Below, in pieces: positions 29,872 to 38,115 of a DNA stretch of 64,000 nt. Location of the stretch: positions 62,001 to 126,000 of the forward strand of contig CP015605.1 of assembly GCA_002284895.1 (NCBI GenBank). Reading direction: 5' to 3'. Below the pieces are notes generated by a model. That model worked only from the letters and a program-made list of their open reading frames with translations. It searched no databases and had not been told where the DNA came from. Numbering within the stretch: the stretch's first letter is position 1; the number at the start of each line of letters is the position of its first letter. Source of the DNA: Actinobacteria bacterium IMCC19121. GTDB taxonomy: Bacteria > Actinomycetota > Actinomycetes > Nanopelagicales > Nanopelagicaceae. Position numbers and translations under genes: made by a program.

Positions 29872-30861
29872 CTATATCCCAGTGATGCGAACAGCAAGCA
29901 GCGCAACTCCAGCAACAATCACCCAAGCAATTAAGCCCATAACCATTGGACGTGCACCAATTGCTCGAATTGCTTTCCAACGCACGCCAGATCCAAGTGC
30001 AACTAAGCCAGCACCCAGTAATAGCTTGCTCGTGAGCACTACATCATCATGAACTCGTGTAGGAATTTCAAAAACATTTTGAATTATGGCAACTGCAATA
30101 AAGCCAAGAACGAAAAATGGGATAAGTGGAACCTTGGCAGAGTTTTCAGCACTTTGGCCTTGGGCCTTCAAATACTTGCGATGGCGCAGTGAGAGAATCA
30201 AAACAATTGGTGCTAGCAAACACACACGAGAGAGCTTGATAACAACTGCAGACTTAACTGCATCATCACTCCAAACAGATGCTGTTGCAATAACTTGGCC
30301 AACATCGTGTACTGCAGCACCTGCCCAAGCACCAAATGTTTGATCACTCAAACCCATTAAGTGGCCAAGGAAAGGCAATACAAAAATAGAGAGAGTTCCA
30401 CACAAAGAGATCAACCCAATTGCATACGAAGTCTCTTCCTCGGTCGCACGAGTTTGAGGACGAATTGCGGCCACTGCCGTTGCACCACAAACACCGAATC
30501 CAACACCAATAAGCAGACCTAATTCTCCACTCATCTTAAATAGTTTTGAAAGACCTAAGATTCCAAAAATTGTGAAGCTAACTACCAAAATCACTGTGAT
30601 TACGCCTTTAACTCCAATGGCTTTGAGTGAAACAACACTTACCTGAGCCCCTAGCAATGCAACGCCTATGCGCATTAACTTCTTACTCGAAAATGAAGTT
30701 CCAGCGGCGGCAAAAGCCGGCCATGAAGCAAAGTTTGCAATGATGAAGCCAAAGGCAACACATAGAGCTAGTGGGCTAATCGCCGGTTGAAAGTTGTGAA
30801 TTTGAAATGCCACTGCAACAACTACTGCGATTAGACCAAGGCCTGGAAGAGTTTTAGTCAT
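29872..30861 (-). CDS. suyZ: YeiH-family anion exporter, likely sulfite/sulfate exporter SuyZ
   Basis: The 329-residue membrane protein has about ten hydrophobic segments and the YeiH/YadS family patterns MRIGVALLGAQVSVVSLKAI, GVGFGVCGATAVAAIRPQTR and AWAGAAVHDVGQVIATA. In Paracoccus and other sulfolactate degraders a member of this family (SuyZ) is encoded beside suyAB and is thought to export the released sulfite or sulfate. The gene starts directly after the comC stop. Confidence 0.85.
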   Translation of the reverse strand: MTKTLPGLGLIAVVVAVAFQIHNFQPAISPLALCVAFGFIIANFASWPAFAAAGTSFSSKKLMRIGVALLGAQVSVVSLKAIGVKGVITVILVVSFTIFGILGLSKLFKMSGELGLLIGVGFGVCGATAVAAIRPQTRATEEETSYAIGLISLCGTLSIFVLPFLGHLMGLSDQTFGAWAGAAVHDVGQVIATASVWSDDAVKSAVVIKLSRVCLLAPIVLILSLRHRKYLKAQGQSAENSAKVPLIPFFVLGFIAVAIIQNVFEIPTRVHDDVVLTSKLLLGAGLVALGSGVRWKAIRAIGARPMVMGLIAWVIVAGVALLAVRITGI

Positions 30862-31869
30862 TTAGATACCGAGCTTTGTTGACCAGGTTTTCAGCTGCTC
30901 TGCCACTTGATCGGTGATTGTTATTTCATCACCATCATTGAGTTTCTCTGGATTCACACGGTTAGCACCCGGGAGGCGACCTCCAGCGCTATTAACACCT
31001 TGGGCGAACTCATTAGTTCTGTTGTTGCTTCCATTTACAGATAACTTGGATGCATCGATTGCAATGACAAAATGTGAAATCTGTTGCGGCAGCGCATCCT
31101 GGCTAGCTGCAAACATGTCAGGAATATTCTTTGCAAGAGTTGGACCAATCAACATTCCTGTCAGTGACTCAACTAGAACTGCAATTGCATAACCTTTGAC
31201 CCCACCTAATGGTGCAAGCATTCCAGCTAAAGCTTCCTTGGCATCTGTTGTTGGCGCGCCATCTTTTGTAAAAGCCCACCCAGGTTCAAGTTCGGCACCT
31301 GCTTGAGCTTTTGCTTGAATCTTTCCACGGGCAACCGCACTCGTTGCTAAATCAACTACTGTAGGTGGGTTGGTTGGAATACCTGCAGCAATGGGAGAAG
31401 TTGAAAGCAATGGTTGATTACCACCCCACGGTGGCATAACTGCAGGACCTGTACTAAATGCAATACCAACTAATCCGCGATTAATCATTGGCCAGACATA
31501 AATACCTAAAGCACCGCAGTGGTTAGAGCGCCCAACACCAACGGCGGCTATTCCATTGACCATCGCGCGCTCAGATGCAATTTCAGATGCTTTTTGTAAT
31601 TGCCAATGGCCCAATCCATCATCCCCATCAAAGACAACCAAACTTGGTAGATCTGTAACAGTCTTTAACTCTGCTTTTGGATTGATTCCACCTGCTTGCA
31701 GACGAGCCAGATAAAAAGGAAGGCGCATCAATCCATGGCTTCCAATTCCCCATCGATCACTTGCAACAATGCAACGAGCAGTTGTTGCTGCTTCTTGTGC
31801 AGGAACTCCGGCTGCTTCTAATAAAGATGTAGCCGTAGCGATTGCAGAACCAACGTTTAACTTAGGCAT
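30862..31869 (-). CDS. comC: (R)-sulfolactate dehydrogenase (ComC type, Ldh family)
   Basis: The 335-residue protein belongs to the malate/L-lactate/sulfolactate dehydrogenase family: SDRWGIGSHGLMRLPFYL, VGVGRSNHCGALGIYV with the family His, and GGVKGYAIAVLVESLTG. Family members oxidise 2-hydroxy acids with NAD(P). Placement between slcC and a YeiH exporter and downstream of suyAB matches ComC of bacterial sulfolactate pathways, which reduces sulfopyruvate to (R)-sulfolactate. The start shares one base with the slcC stop. Confidence 0.8.
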   Translation of the reverse strand: MPKLNVGSAIATATSLLEAAGVPAQEAATTARCIVASDRWGIGSHGLMRLPFYLARLQAGGINPKAELKTVTDLPSLVVFDGDDGLGHWQLQKASEIASERAMVNGIAAVGVGRSNHCGALGIYVWPMINRGLVGIAFSTGPAVMPPWGGNQPLLSTSPIAAGIPTNPPTVVDLATSAVARGKIQAKAQAGAELEPGWAFTKDGAPTTDAKEALAGMLAPLGGVKGYAIAVLVESLTGMLIGPTLAKNIPDMFAASQDALPQQISHFVIAIDASKLSVNGSNNRTNEFAQGVNSAGGRLPGANRVNPEKLNDGDEITITDQVAEQLKTWSTKLGI

Positions 31870-32807
31870 TAGTTACTACTTTCCTTTAATGCACCAACAG
31901 CATGAGTGGCTGGCTTGGAACTAAGAACCAACTCGATATTTGATGTAAGAATTTCATTTATCCGCAGTTGGCTTTGGCTAGTTATGCCAGCAACGTGGGG
32001 CGTAAGGATGAGGTTAGAAATAACTTCCATTTCACCTTTACTAGGTGGCTCTTGAGCGCGAACATCAAGTGCTGCCCCAGCAATAGTTTTTGCCTTTAAG
32101 GCAGAAATCAGATCTGCTTCATTAATAACTTCCCCACGACCAACATTGATGAGAATTGCCTCGGGCTTCATTAATGCAAGAGTTGCTGCATTAATGGTGC
32201 CGTTGGTTTCTGGCGTAGATGGCATATGAATGCTCACTACGTCGCTGCGCTTCAAAACATCTTCAAAAGTAGTTAATTCAATTCCTGAGAGATTTTTTGC
32301 ATATGGGTCATACCCAAGAACGTTGCAGTTAAAGCCTTGAATGAGTTTTGCTGTTGCAACTCCTGTGGCACCACAACCCAATAAGCCCCACGTCAGGCCA
32401 GAGAGTTCACGGCCAGGTGATCGCACCCAACCACCATCACGTGTTGCAACATTATGGCCTGGAATATTTCGAAGTAATGCAAGTGATAAACCTAGAGTTA
32501 ATTCACCAACGCTTACCGCATTTGCTCCAAGTCCAGCAACAACCACTACACCAGCTGCATCGGCTGCTTTGATATCAATATTATCTAGTCCAACTCCAGC
32601 ACGTGCTATGACTCGAAGCTTTGGAGCTGAAGCAATGACATCAGCTGTAACTTTGGTTCGATTTCTAACAACAAGTGCAGTTACATCTTTAAGAGACGCT
32701 TTGAGTTTTTCAGGATCACTCCACAGGTCATCATTTCGGATAATGGGAAAACTCCCTTCCAGCTCTTGGAAGGGAGTTCCCCATACATCTTCAGAAATGA
32801 GAATCAT
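31869..32807 (-). CDS. slcC: (S)-sulfolactate dehydrogenase (SlcC type, D-2-hydroxyacid dehydrogenase fold)
   Basis: The 312-residue protein is a phosphoglycerate-dehydrogenase-like enzyme with ARAGVGLDNIDIKAAD, the NAD site GLLGCGATGVATA, the catalytic Arg in NVGRGEVIN, Glu in DVRAQEPP and His in TPHVAGIT. It lacks the ACT domain of SerA and is short, as SlcC is. Known SlcC enzymes oxidise (S)-sulfolactate to sulfopyruvate with NAD. With ComC it would convert the S form into the R form used by SuyAB. Confidence 0.8.
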   Translation of the reverse strand: MILISEDVWGTPFQELEGSFPIIRNDDLWSDPEKLKASLKDVTALVVRNRTKVTADVIASAPKLRVIARAGVGLDNIDIKAADAAGVVVVAGLGANAVSVGELTLGLSLALLRNIPGHNVATRDGGWVRSPGRELSGLTWGLLGCGATGVATAKLIQGFNCNVLGYDPYAKNLSGIELTTFEDVLKRSDVVSIHMPSTPETNGTINAATLALMKPEAILINVGRGEVINEADLISALKAKTIAGAALDVRAQEPPSKGEMEVISNLILTPHVAGITSQSQLRINEILTSNIELVLSSKPATHAVGALKESSN

Positions 32808-33973
32808 TATGCAGAGATATACAACTTCGTGAATGTGAACTCGCGGTGACCCATAACTTCAGCCTTACATAGGCGACCATTAACAGTGTCATAAATGACA
32901 TCCATCATCATGTCGCCAGCCTTAGTTAGATCGTATTCGTAACGAAGTAATCCAGAAACATCTAGATCGATGTGCTCAGTCATTGACTTCGCAGTCTTGA
33001 TGTTTGCAGTCAACTTCAAAACCGGAACGATTGGGTTACCGATTACGTTTCCTTGTCCTGTTGGGAACAAGTGAATAACCGCGCCGCCAGCAGCCATCAG
33101 AGTTACGCACTCTGCTGCAGCCGATGATGAGTCCATGAAATACAAGCCAGGCTTTGATGCACTTGGCATTTCGGCGGGCTTGAGAACACCCACAACTGGC
33201 ACAGAGCCAGTTTTTGCGATGTTTCCAAGTGCCTTCTCTTCAATAGTTGTTAAGCCACCAGCAATATTGCCCTGTGTTGGCTGTGAGCCAAGAAGGTTTG
33301 CACCAGTTGCTTCAATAACTTTGATGTAGTTGTCGTATGTCAATTGGAACAAATCACGTGTAGCGGCATCAATGCAACGCTCTGCAATGAGGTGCTCGCC
33401 ACCAGTTAACTCTGAAGTTTCACCAAAGAAAACAGTTCCGCCTGCATCAACCCATCGGTCTACGGCTTGTGAAGTAGTTGGGCAAGAACCAAGACCAGAC
33501 GTTGTGTCTGACTCTCCGCACTTGATTGACATAATCATGTCGCCCATTTCAGCTTCTGTGCGAACAAGACCTGATGCATCTTGTAAGAACATTGCTGCAA
33601 CACGGCTAGCTTCTTGAATAACTTGTAGGTCGCCCTTGCCTTCAATTGAAAATGCTGCAACTGGCTTTCCAGTCTTTGCAATTCCATCAGCAACTCTTTG
33701 AGTCCACTTTGGTTCGATACCTATGACAACTACTGCTGCAACGTTTGCATTAACGCCAGTACCGATAAGTGTGTCGAAAGTAAGTTGTAAATCTTCACCA
33801 AACTGCAAGCGCCCGAAAGCGTGAGGTAGAGCTAATGTGCCAGGAATAACTTTTGCGACAGCTTCAGCAGCTGCATTTGAAAGGTCATCGAGAGGCAAAA
33901 TAATGACGTGATTGCGGATACCCATAGTGCCGTTTTCACGGCGGTATCCCATTAAGCGCGGCTTGCTTCCCAT
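32807..33973 (-). CDS. suyB: (R)-sulfolactate sulfo-lyase, large subunit
   Basis: The 388-residue protein is the altronate-dehydratase (UxaA C-terminal) fold: GYRRENGTMGIRNHVIILPL at the N-terminus, SIKCGESDTTSGLGSCP at 149-165 with two Cys for a metal/Fe-S site, and FPTGQGNVIGNPIVPVLK. SuyB with SuyA splits (R)-sulfolactate into pyruvate and sulfite. Hexuronate use is the alternative, but the flanking slcC, comC and YeiH exporter argue for sulfolactate. It overlaps suyA by 22 bases and slcC by 1. Confidence 0.85.
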   Translation of the reverse strand: MGSKPRLMGYRRENGTMGIRNHVIILPLDDLSNAAAEAVAKVIPGTLALPHAFGRLQFGEDLQLTFDTLIGTGVNANVAAVVVIGIEPKWTQRVADGIAKTGKPVAAFSIEGKGDLQVIQEASRVAAMFLQDASGLVRTEAEMGDMIMSIKCGESDTTSGLGSCPTTSQAVDRWVDAGGTVFFGETSELTGGEHLIAERCIDAATRDLFQLTYDNYIKVIEATGANLLGSQPTQGNIAGGLTTIEEKALGNIAKTGSVPVVGVLKPAEMPSASKPGLYFMDSSSAAAECVTLMAAGGAVIHLFPTGQGNVIGNPIVPVLKLTANIKTAKSMTEHIDLDVSGLLRYEYDLTKAGDMMMDVIYDTVNGRLCKAEVMGHREFTFTKLYISA

Positions 33974-34254
33974 CGATAACTCCTCATGTTGTGTGTGTGA
34001 ATGTAATCGCCCTTTTTAATGGCAGCTGATGCAAGTCCGACCTTGATGCCGTACTTAATAATTGAGTCACCCTCAGCAAGATCTGTGAGTGCAAATTTGT
34101 GTCCTAGAGGAATCGCGTGGTTTAAAACCGCGGTGCTCTCTGTTCCTTCTTTTACCGAACGCCCTTGCAGGGTTCCAGGTTGCAGATCTGTCATCGCAAC
34201 GGCAACGTTGTCGCCATCATGATGGAGCAGGAACTGCGGTGGTGTTATTGCCAT
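33952..34254 (-). CDS. suyA: (R)-sulfolactate sulfo-lyase, small subunit
   Basis: The 100-residue protein is a stand-alone SAF domain (UxaA N-terminal type): FLLHHDGDNVAVAMTDLQPG, HAIPLGHKFALTDLAEGD and IIKYGIKVGLASAAIKKGDY, ending near YIHTHNMRS. In SuyA this domain partners SuyB in C-S bond cleavage. First gene of the suyA-suyB-slcC-comC-suyZ operon, divergent from the Gfo/Idh gene, with operator-like palindromes between them. Confidence 0.85.
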   Translation of the reverse strand: MAITPPQFLLHHDGDNVAVAMTDLQPGTLQGRSVKEGTESTAVLNHAIPLGHKFALTDLAEGDSIIKYGIKVGLASAAIKKGDYIHTHNMRSYRWEASRA

Positions 34255-34289
34255 ATCTACACACGCCTCTCATCGCTTTATTTGGGTAG

Positions 34290-34300
34290 TGGTCTGACCT
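34290..34300 (-). promoter_or_regulatory. Predicted GntR/FCD operator before suyA
   Basis: TGGTCTGACCT contains the perfect palindrome GGTC-T-GACC and lies 36 bases upstream of the suyA ATG in the 125-base divergent intergenic region. Same pattern as at 29617, 34363 and 43488. Confidence 0.6.
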
Positions 34301-34362
34301 CTTGCGGGAGTCTAGGACAGTTGAGCGTGTTCCGTCTAGCCCCCTGCCCAAAATTCTTGAAG

Positions 34363-34373
34363 TGGTCTAACCT
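34363..34373 (+). promoter_or_regulatory. Predicted operator over the -10 of the Gfo/Idh gene
   Basis: TGGTCTAACCT contains TAACCT (34368-34373), a TANNNT-type -10 that ends 6 bases before the ATG at 34380. No Shine-Dalgarno is present, so the message is probably leaderless. A bound GntR protein would cover this -10. Confidence 0.55.
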
Positions 34374-34379
34374 GTTGCC

Positions 34380-35483
34380 ATGAAAAGCGAGCTTCGGTAC
34401 GGAATTATCGGTGCAGGCAGCATGGGCCGCGAGCATATTGAGAACATCAAGGTCATGGGTGGGGCCACCGTGAGTGCACTCAGTGATCCCCATAAGCCCT
34501 CTCAAGATGCAGCCCTTGCTATGGCTCCTGGCGCCAAAGTCTTTAGCGATCACCGAGCTCTCCTAGATTCTGGACTTATCGATGCAGTTATCGTGGCAAC
34601 GCCCAATGACACACATGCAGCAGTTCTTAAAGATTGCCTTGCCACAGATTTAGCGGTTTTTGTTGAAAAGCCGCTTGCAACAACTGTAGAAGATTTGAAA
34701 TCAATTCTTAGTTGGGATGAGAAACGAAGTGCAATGACATGGATGGGTCTTGAATACCGTTTCATGCCACCAGTTGCTGAAGCAATTACTCGAGCAAAAG
34801 AGGGCGAAGCAGGAAAAATTCACCAAGTATCTATTCGTGAGCACCGCGAACCTTTCTATCCAAAAGTGGATAACTGGAATCGTTTTGCCGAGCGCACTGG
34901 TGGCACTTTGGTAGAAAAATGTTGTCACTATTTCAATTTGATGGACATCGTTGTTGGTGAACAACCTGTTCGAGTTTTTGCTTCAGGTGGCCAGAGCGTT
35001 AACCACTTGGATGAAAAGTATGATGGTAAGCAAGCAGATATGTTAGATAACGCCTACGTAGTTCTTGAGTATGCAAATGGCGCTCGTGGGATGTTAGATC
35101 TTTGCATGTTTGGCGAAGGCACATTTGATAAAGAGATTCTGACAATCGTAGGAGATGAAGGAAAGATTGAATCTTTCTTACCTTCACAGGTAGTCCGTGC
35201 TTCACGCCGTGAAACTATTGGAAAGCTCTCTGGCTGGAAGCAAGGCGCTAGTCGTGGAAGTGGAAGTGAGCAGAAGATTGTTCATAATTACGATGTGAAA
35301 TACATGGGTCATCACTATGGTGCTTCTTATATTGAACACACTAAGTTCCGTGATGCTATTTTGAATTCAACTCCTGCTGAAGTAACCCTTAAAGATGGCA
35401 TTACAAGCGTGGTTACAGGCCTTGCTGCACATAAGAGTATTAATGAAGGCCGGGTAGTTGAAATTAAAGAGTTGTGGGGTTAA
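34380..35483 (+). CDS. Gfo/Idh/MocA-family protein, candidate NAD-dependent sulfoquinovosidase
   Basis: The 367-residue protein has the NAD site GIIGAGSMGREH at residues 8-19, the EKP motif FVEKPLATT (E96-K97) and GGTLVEKCCHYFNLMD at 174-189 with His183. Family members are sugar dehydrogenases or NAD-dependent glycosidases. I recall that the gateway enzymes of several sulfoquinovose operons (GH188) are Gfo/Idh-like NAD-dependent sulfoquinovosidases. No other glycosidase lies in this island, and the gene is divergent from suyA with a shared operator type, so this is a reasonable guess. A plain sugar dehydrogenase is the alternative. It is coupled to the nucleoside hydrolase gene by TAATG. Confidence 0.6.
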   Translation: MKSELRYGIIGAGSMGREHIENIKVMGGATVSALSDPHKPSQDAALAMAPGAKVFSDHRALLDSGLIDAVIVATPNDTHAAVLKDCLATDLAVFVEKPLATTVEDLKSILSWDEKRSAMTWMGLEYRFMPPVAEAITRAKEGEAGKIHQVSIREHREPFYPKVDNWNRFAERTGGTLVEKCCHYFNLMDIVVGEQPVRVFASGGQSVNHLDEKYDGKQADMLDNAYVVLEYANGARGMLDLCMFGEGTFDKEILTIVGDEGKIESFLPSQVVRASRRETIGKLSGWKQGASRGSGSEQKIVHNYDVKYMGHHYGASYIEHTKFRDAILNSTPAEVTLKDGITSVVTGLAAHKSINEGRVVEIKELWG

Positions 35484-36343
35484 TGCACACAATCATTCTC
35501 GATACTGATATCGGTAGCGATGTAGATGATGCTCTAGCTCTGGCTACGTTATTGGGCTCTGACTCAGTTAATTTGCTCGGCATAACAACTGTTTATGGTG
35601 ACACCCAACTCAGGGCACGGATAGCCCACCATTTGTGCCACACCGCCAATAAATCAATTCCAGTCTTCGCCGGAGTCGAGACTCCTTTATCTTCTCGCGA
35701 GGTCTGGAGTACAGGATCTGAAGGAAACTCCTTTTCAAATTTGAATCAATATGCGCTAGCAGATAAATCAGCAGTTGAATTTCTCATTGAAACGGTAAAT
35801 CAAAACCCAGGAGAAATTGAAGTTATAGCAATTGGCCCGTTATCAAATATTGCCTCTGCAATCATGCAGGGTCCAAAGTTTGCAAAAAATGTTAAGCACC
35901 TTTGGATAATGGGTGGTGACTTCACCAAGGAGAAGATTGAGCACAACTTCAAATGCGATGTCACTGCAGCAAAGATTGTTCTTGAGTCAGATATTTCAAT
36001 AAATATTTTGGATTTACCGTCTTCACAGAAAACCATAATTAAGAAGGATGAAATAGAACAGATCAAGAGTTCTGGCAAACTTGGTCCAATTTTGTACACT
36101 GAAATCCTTAATTGGATCCAGCCACGTAATCAAGATTGGACCACACCTCATGATCCGATTGCAGTGTTAGCGATGCTCTTACCGGAATTATTTAGTTTTT
36201 CTGAAAAGGGATCTGTTCAAATTAGTGAAGATGGGAAAAGCGATTGGCGCCTCAATCAAGAAGGAAATGTAAAGAGAATCACCCCATCAAAGCCATTAGA
36301 GGCTGTAAGCGCCATGATTTCCCTAATTGCGAAAGTAAATTAG
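35483..36343 (+). CDS. Inosine-uridine-type nucleoside hydrolase
   Basis: From ATG at 35483 the product is 286 residues beginning MHTIILDTDIGSDVDDALAL, the Asp cluster that binds calcium in this family. It continues with GITTVYGDTQLRARIAHHL, IEVIAIGPLSNIA and HDPIAVLAML with the family His-Asp. A GTG nine bases upstream was not chosen because ATG gives a one-base stop/start overlap (TAATG). The family cleaves N-ribosides. Its role in a sulfosugar island is unclear; it may accept another glycoside. It ends against the aldolase stop (convergent, no gap). Confidence 0.88.
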   Translation: MHTIILDTDIGSDVDDALALATLLGSDSVNLLGITTVYGDTQLRARIAHHLCHTANKSIPVFAGVETPLSSREVWSTGSEGNSFSNLNQYALADKSAVEFLIETVNQNPGEIEVIAIGPLSNIASAIMQGPKFAKNVKHLWIMGGDFTKEKIEHNFKCDVTAAKIVLESDISINILDLPSSQKTIIKKDEIEQIKSSGKLGPILYTEILNWIQPRNQDWTTPHDPIAVLAMLLPELFSFSEKGSVQISEDGKSDWRLNQEGNVKRITPSKPLEAVSAMISLIAKVN

Positions 36344-37225
36344 TTACCAGCTAGTCCATGGTTTTGCATGGGTATCCACGATTTCAGCTAATTGCTCGAG
36401 GCGAGGAATTGAAACTTCCCGTAACGCTTTAGGAATATCTGCAGCCCCAACAATGTCGGCCCAAACCGCTCTGCCTGCAAGGAATCCGCTTGCTCCACCC
36501 ATGGCACAAGCCTTCACAGCATCATTAAAGAAGGGTTGTTTTACTCCATTGGAGAGCACTACCCATGGCGAACCAATTGCTTCAGAGATTCTTTCAGCGT
36601 TCTTAGTCACTAAATTTAAATCACCCTCGCCGTGGAATGGAACTTCGGCCTTATAAAGATCTGGTTTCCAACTCGATGCCTCTCTTGCCGCAATAATCAA
36701 TTCTTCTTCACGATTAAAAGATCTTGAGGTGTCAGTTGGTGGTTTCACAATAATTTCAATAATTGAGGGCAATCCAGAGATCTGACAAAGCTTATTAAAG
36801 TCTTCAACAAGTTTTGCGCGTGAATCTGGTGATTCGTCATTGCGCCATAAAATTAGAAACTTTAATCCCACGCTCCCAATATCGCGCATACGAATTGGAT
36901 CTACCTCTGTATCAATTGCGGTATCTGTAGCTGCGCCACCTGCTGGTCCAACTAATAGATCTGCTGCAGCGATTAGTCCACAACTGCCTTTAAGGGCTTT
37001 TTGTTTAATAATCTCATCAATACCAAATTCTTGATCTACCAATAAGGCCGATGCATAAGGTGAAAGCTCGCGTGCCACATCTACTTTAAATTGCGTAAGT
37101 TGAGAATCCGGCACTGGAGTGGACTGGTGGGCTGCAAACATTCCACGCAGGGCCTCACGTTGATCAACTGCCACCATAGCAAGTGCCCCAGATGGTCTTG
37201 CCAGATTAGTTAGTGGTGCTCTCAT
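36344..37225 (-). CDS. yihT: Sulfofructose-1-phosphate aldolase (YihT-like)
   Basis: The 293-residue protein resembles E. coli YihT throughout: GALAMVAVDQREALRGMF at 13-30, LTQFKVDVARELSPYASA, LLVDQEFG, then LYKAEVPFHGEG with the Schiff-base lysine K192 (YihT K193), and GASGFLAGRAVW with R252, where YihT has an Arg that I recall as a sulfonate contact. YihT splits 6-deoxy-6-sulfofructose-1-phosphate into DHAP and 3-sulfolactaldehyde. Tagatose-bisphosphate aldolase (LacD) is the nearest alternative. It follows the kinase with a 4-base overlap, which supports the sulfo-EMP reading. Confidence 0.82.
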   Translation of the reverse strand: MRAPLTNLARPSGALAMVAVDQREALRGMFAAHQSTPVPDSQLTQFKVDVARELSPYASALLVDQEFGIDEIIKQKALKGSCGLIAAADLLVGPAGGAATDTAIDTEVDPIRMRDIGSVGLKFLILWRNDESPDSRAKLVEDFNKLCQISGLPSIIEIIVKPPTDTSRSFNREEELIIAAREASSWKPDLYKAEVPFHGEGDLNLVTKNAERISEAIGSPWVVLSNGVKQPFFNDAVKACAMGGASGFLAGRAVWADIVGAADIPKALREVSIPRLEQLAEIVDTHAKPWTSW

Positions 37226-38115
37226 TTGTTCGCCTCCAGAAATGCATTGAGTTCAGCTGTTGTTGGAATCATTGATTGGCCATCTAGCCCGCGGCAAGAA
37301 AGCGCAGCTACTGCATTTGCTCGATGCAGTGCTTCTTGAAGAGAAAAACCATGGATGATTTGAGCGACTAAGGCGCCATGAAATACATCTCCTGCACCTA
37401 ACGTGCTTTTTACATCAATCTTGAATCCAGATGCAGTGACCAATCCAGATTCAGGTGAAAAACCTGAACTACCTGCTGATCCCTGTGTTGCAACAACGGT
37501 ATTCCCACCCTTTAAAGAATCATTTTCTAAGGCAACTGCTAAATCAACACCTGGGTATCGAAGCGCCATTTGCCGATCAGTGGGAACAAAAAGGTCCACG
37601 GTTGTTGGATCAAAATCTTCAACGCCGTATCCAGCATCAAATGAAATGAGCGGACCATTCCCGCGGGAAATACCAAGCTCTGACAAGCGATTTATTCCAA
37701 CGTGGTCGACGTGTAACCATTGCGCCGTTGATGCCAAAGTTTTTGCAGCAGAATTTGATGGTGCTTGATTGACGGGTTGACGTGTATTTATTGCGCGAGC
37801 ACTTCTTTCTAATGAAGAAACAATGACACTTCCTGCAGTTGGTGACGAACCAATAGAAATGCCTGATGTATCGACGCCTTCCTTTTCAAAAATACGAAGA
37901 ACTTCTTTACCATCAGCATCATCTCCAATTGTTCCGATGATTGCGGTTTTAATCCCTTGACGACTTAGCGCAACTGCAGCAACTGCTGCCGGGCCACCTC
38001 CGCCACGTGTGATTTCAAGTGCTACGACTCTTTCATCTTCACTTGGGTATTTATCTACTAATGCAACGGTGTCTATTGTTATTACACCAACACAAACGGC
38101 TTGAACAGTGCTCAA
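37222..38115 (-). CDS. yihV: PfkB-family kinase, likely sulfofructose kinase (YihV-like)
   Basis: The 297-residue protein has the PfkB patterns of YihV: CVGVITIDTVALVDKYP at the N-terminus, GGGGPAAVAAVALSRQG at 38-54, GTIGDDADGKEV, VATQGSAGSSGF and GAGDVFHGALVAQI at 240-253 with catalytic D243. YihV phosphorylates 6-deoxy-6-sulfofructose with ATP. Other ketohexokinases of this family look similar, so the assignment leans on adjacency to the YihT-like aldolase (4-base overlap) and on the island. Confidence 0.72.
   Translation of the reverse strand: MSTVQAVCVGVITIDTVALVDKYPSEDERVVALEITRGGGGPAAVAAVALSRQGIKTAIIGTIGDDADGKEVLRIFEKEGVDTSGISIGSSPTAGSVIVSSLERSARAINTRQPVNQAPSNSAAKTLASTAQWLHVDHVGINRLSELGISRGNGPLISFDAGYGVEDFDPTTVDLFVPTDRQMALRYPGVDLAVALENDSLKGGNTVVATQGSAGSSGFSPESGLVTASGFKIDVKSTLGAGDVFHGALVAQIIHGFSLQEALHRANAVAALSCRGLDGQSMIPTTAELNAFLEANK

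Noticed and set aside
32807-34254. Altronate/galactarate dehydratase (hexuronate pathway) reading of the suyA-suyB pair
   Set aside because: The fold is shared, but the neighbours are two hydroxyacid dehydrogenases and a YeiH exporter, with no uronate isomerase, mannonate enzyme or KDG kinase. The set matches sulfolactate cleavage better.
35474-35482. GTG start for the nucleoside hydrolase
   Set aside because: The ATG at 35483 gives the family N-terminus MHTIILDTDIGSD and a TAATG coupling; the GTG adds three unrelated residues.
36344-37225. Tagatose-1,6-bisphosphate aldolase (LacD) reading of the aldolase
   Set aside because: Length and local sequence (AMVAVDQREALRGMF, LYKAEVP, GFLAGRAVW) agree with YihT more closely, and the partner kinase and the sulfolactate operon fit a sulfosugar.
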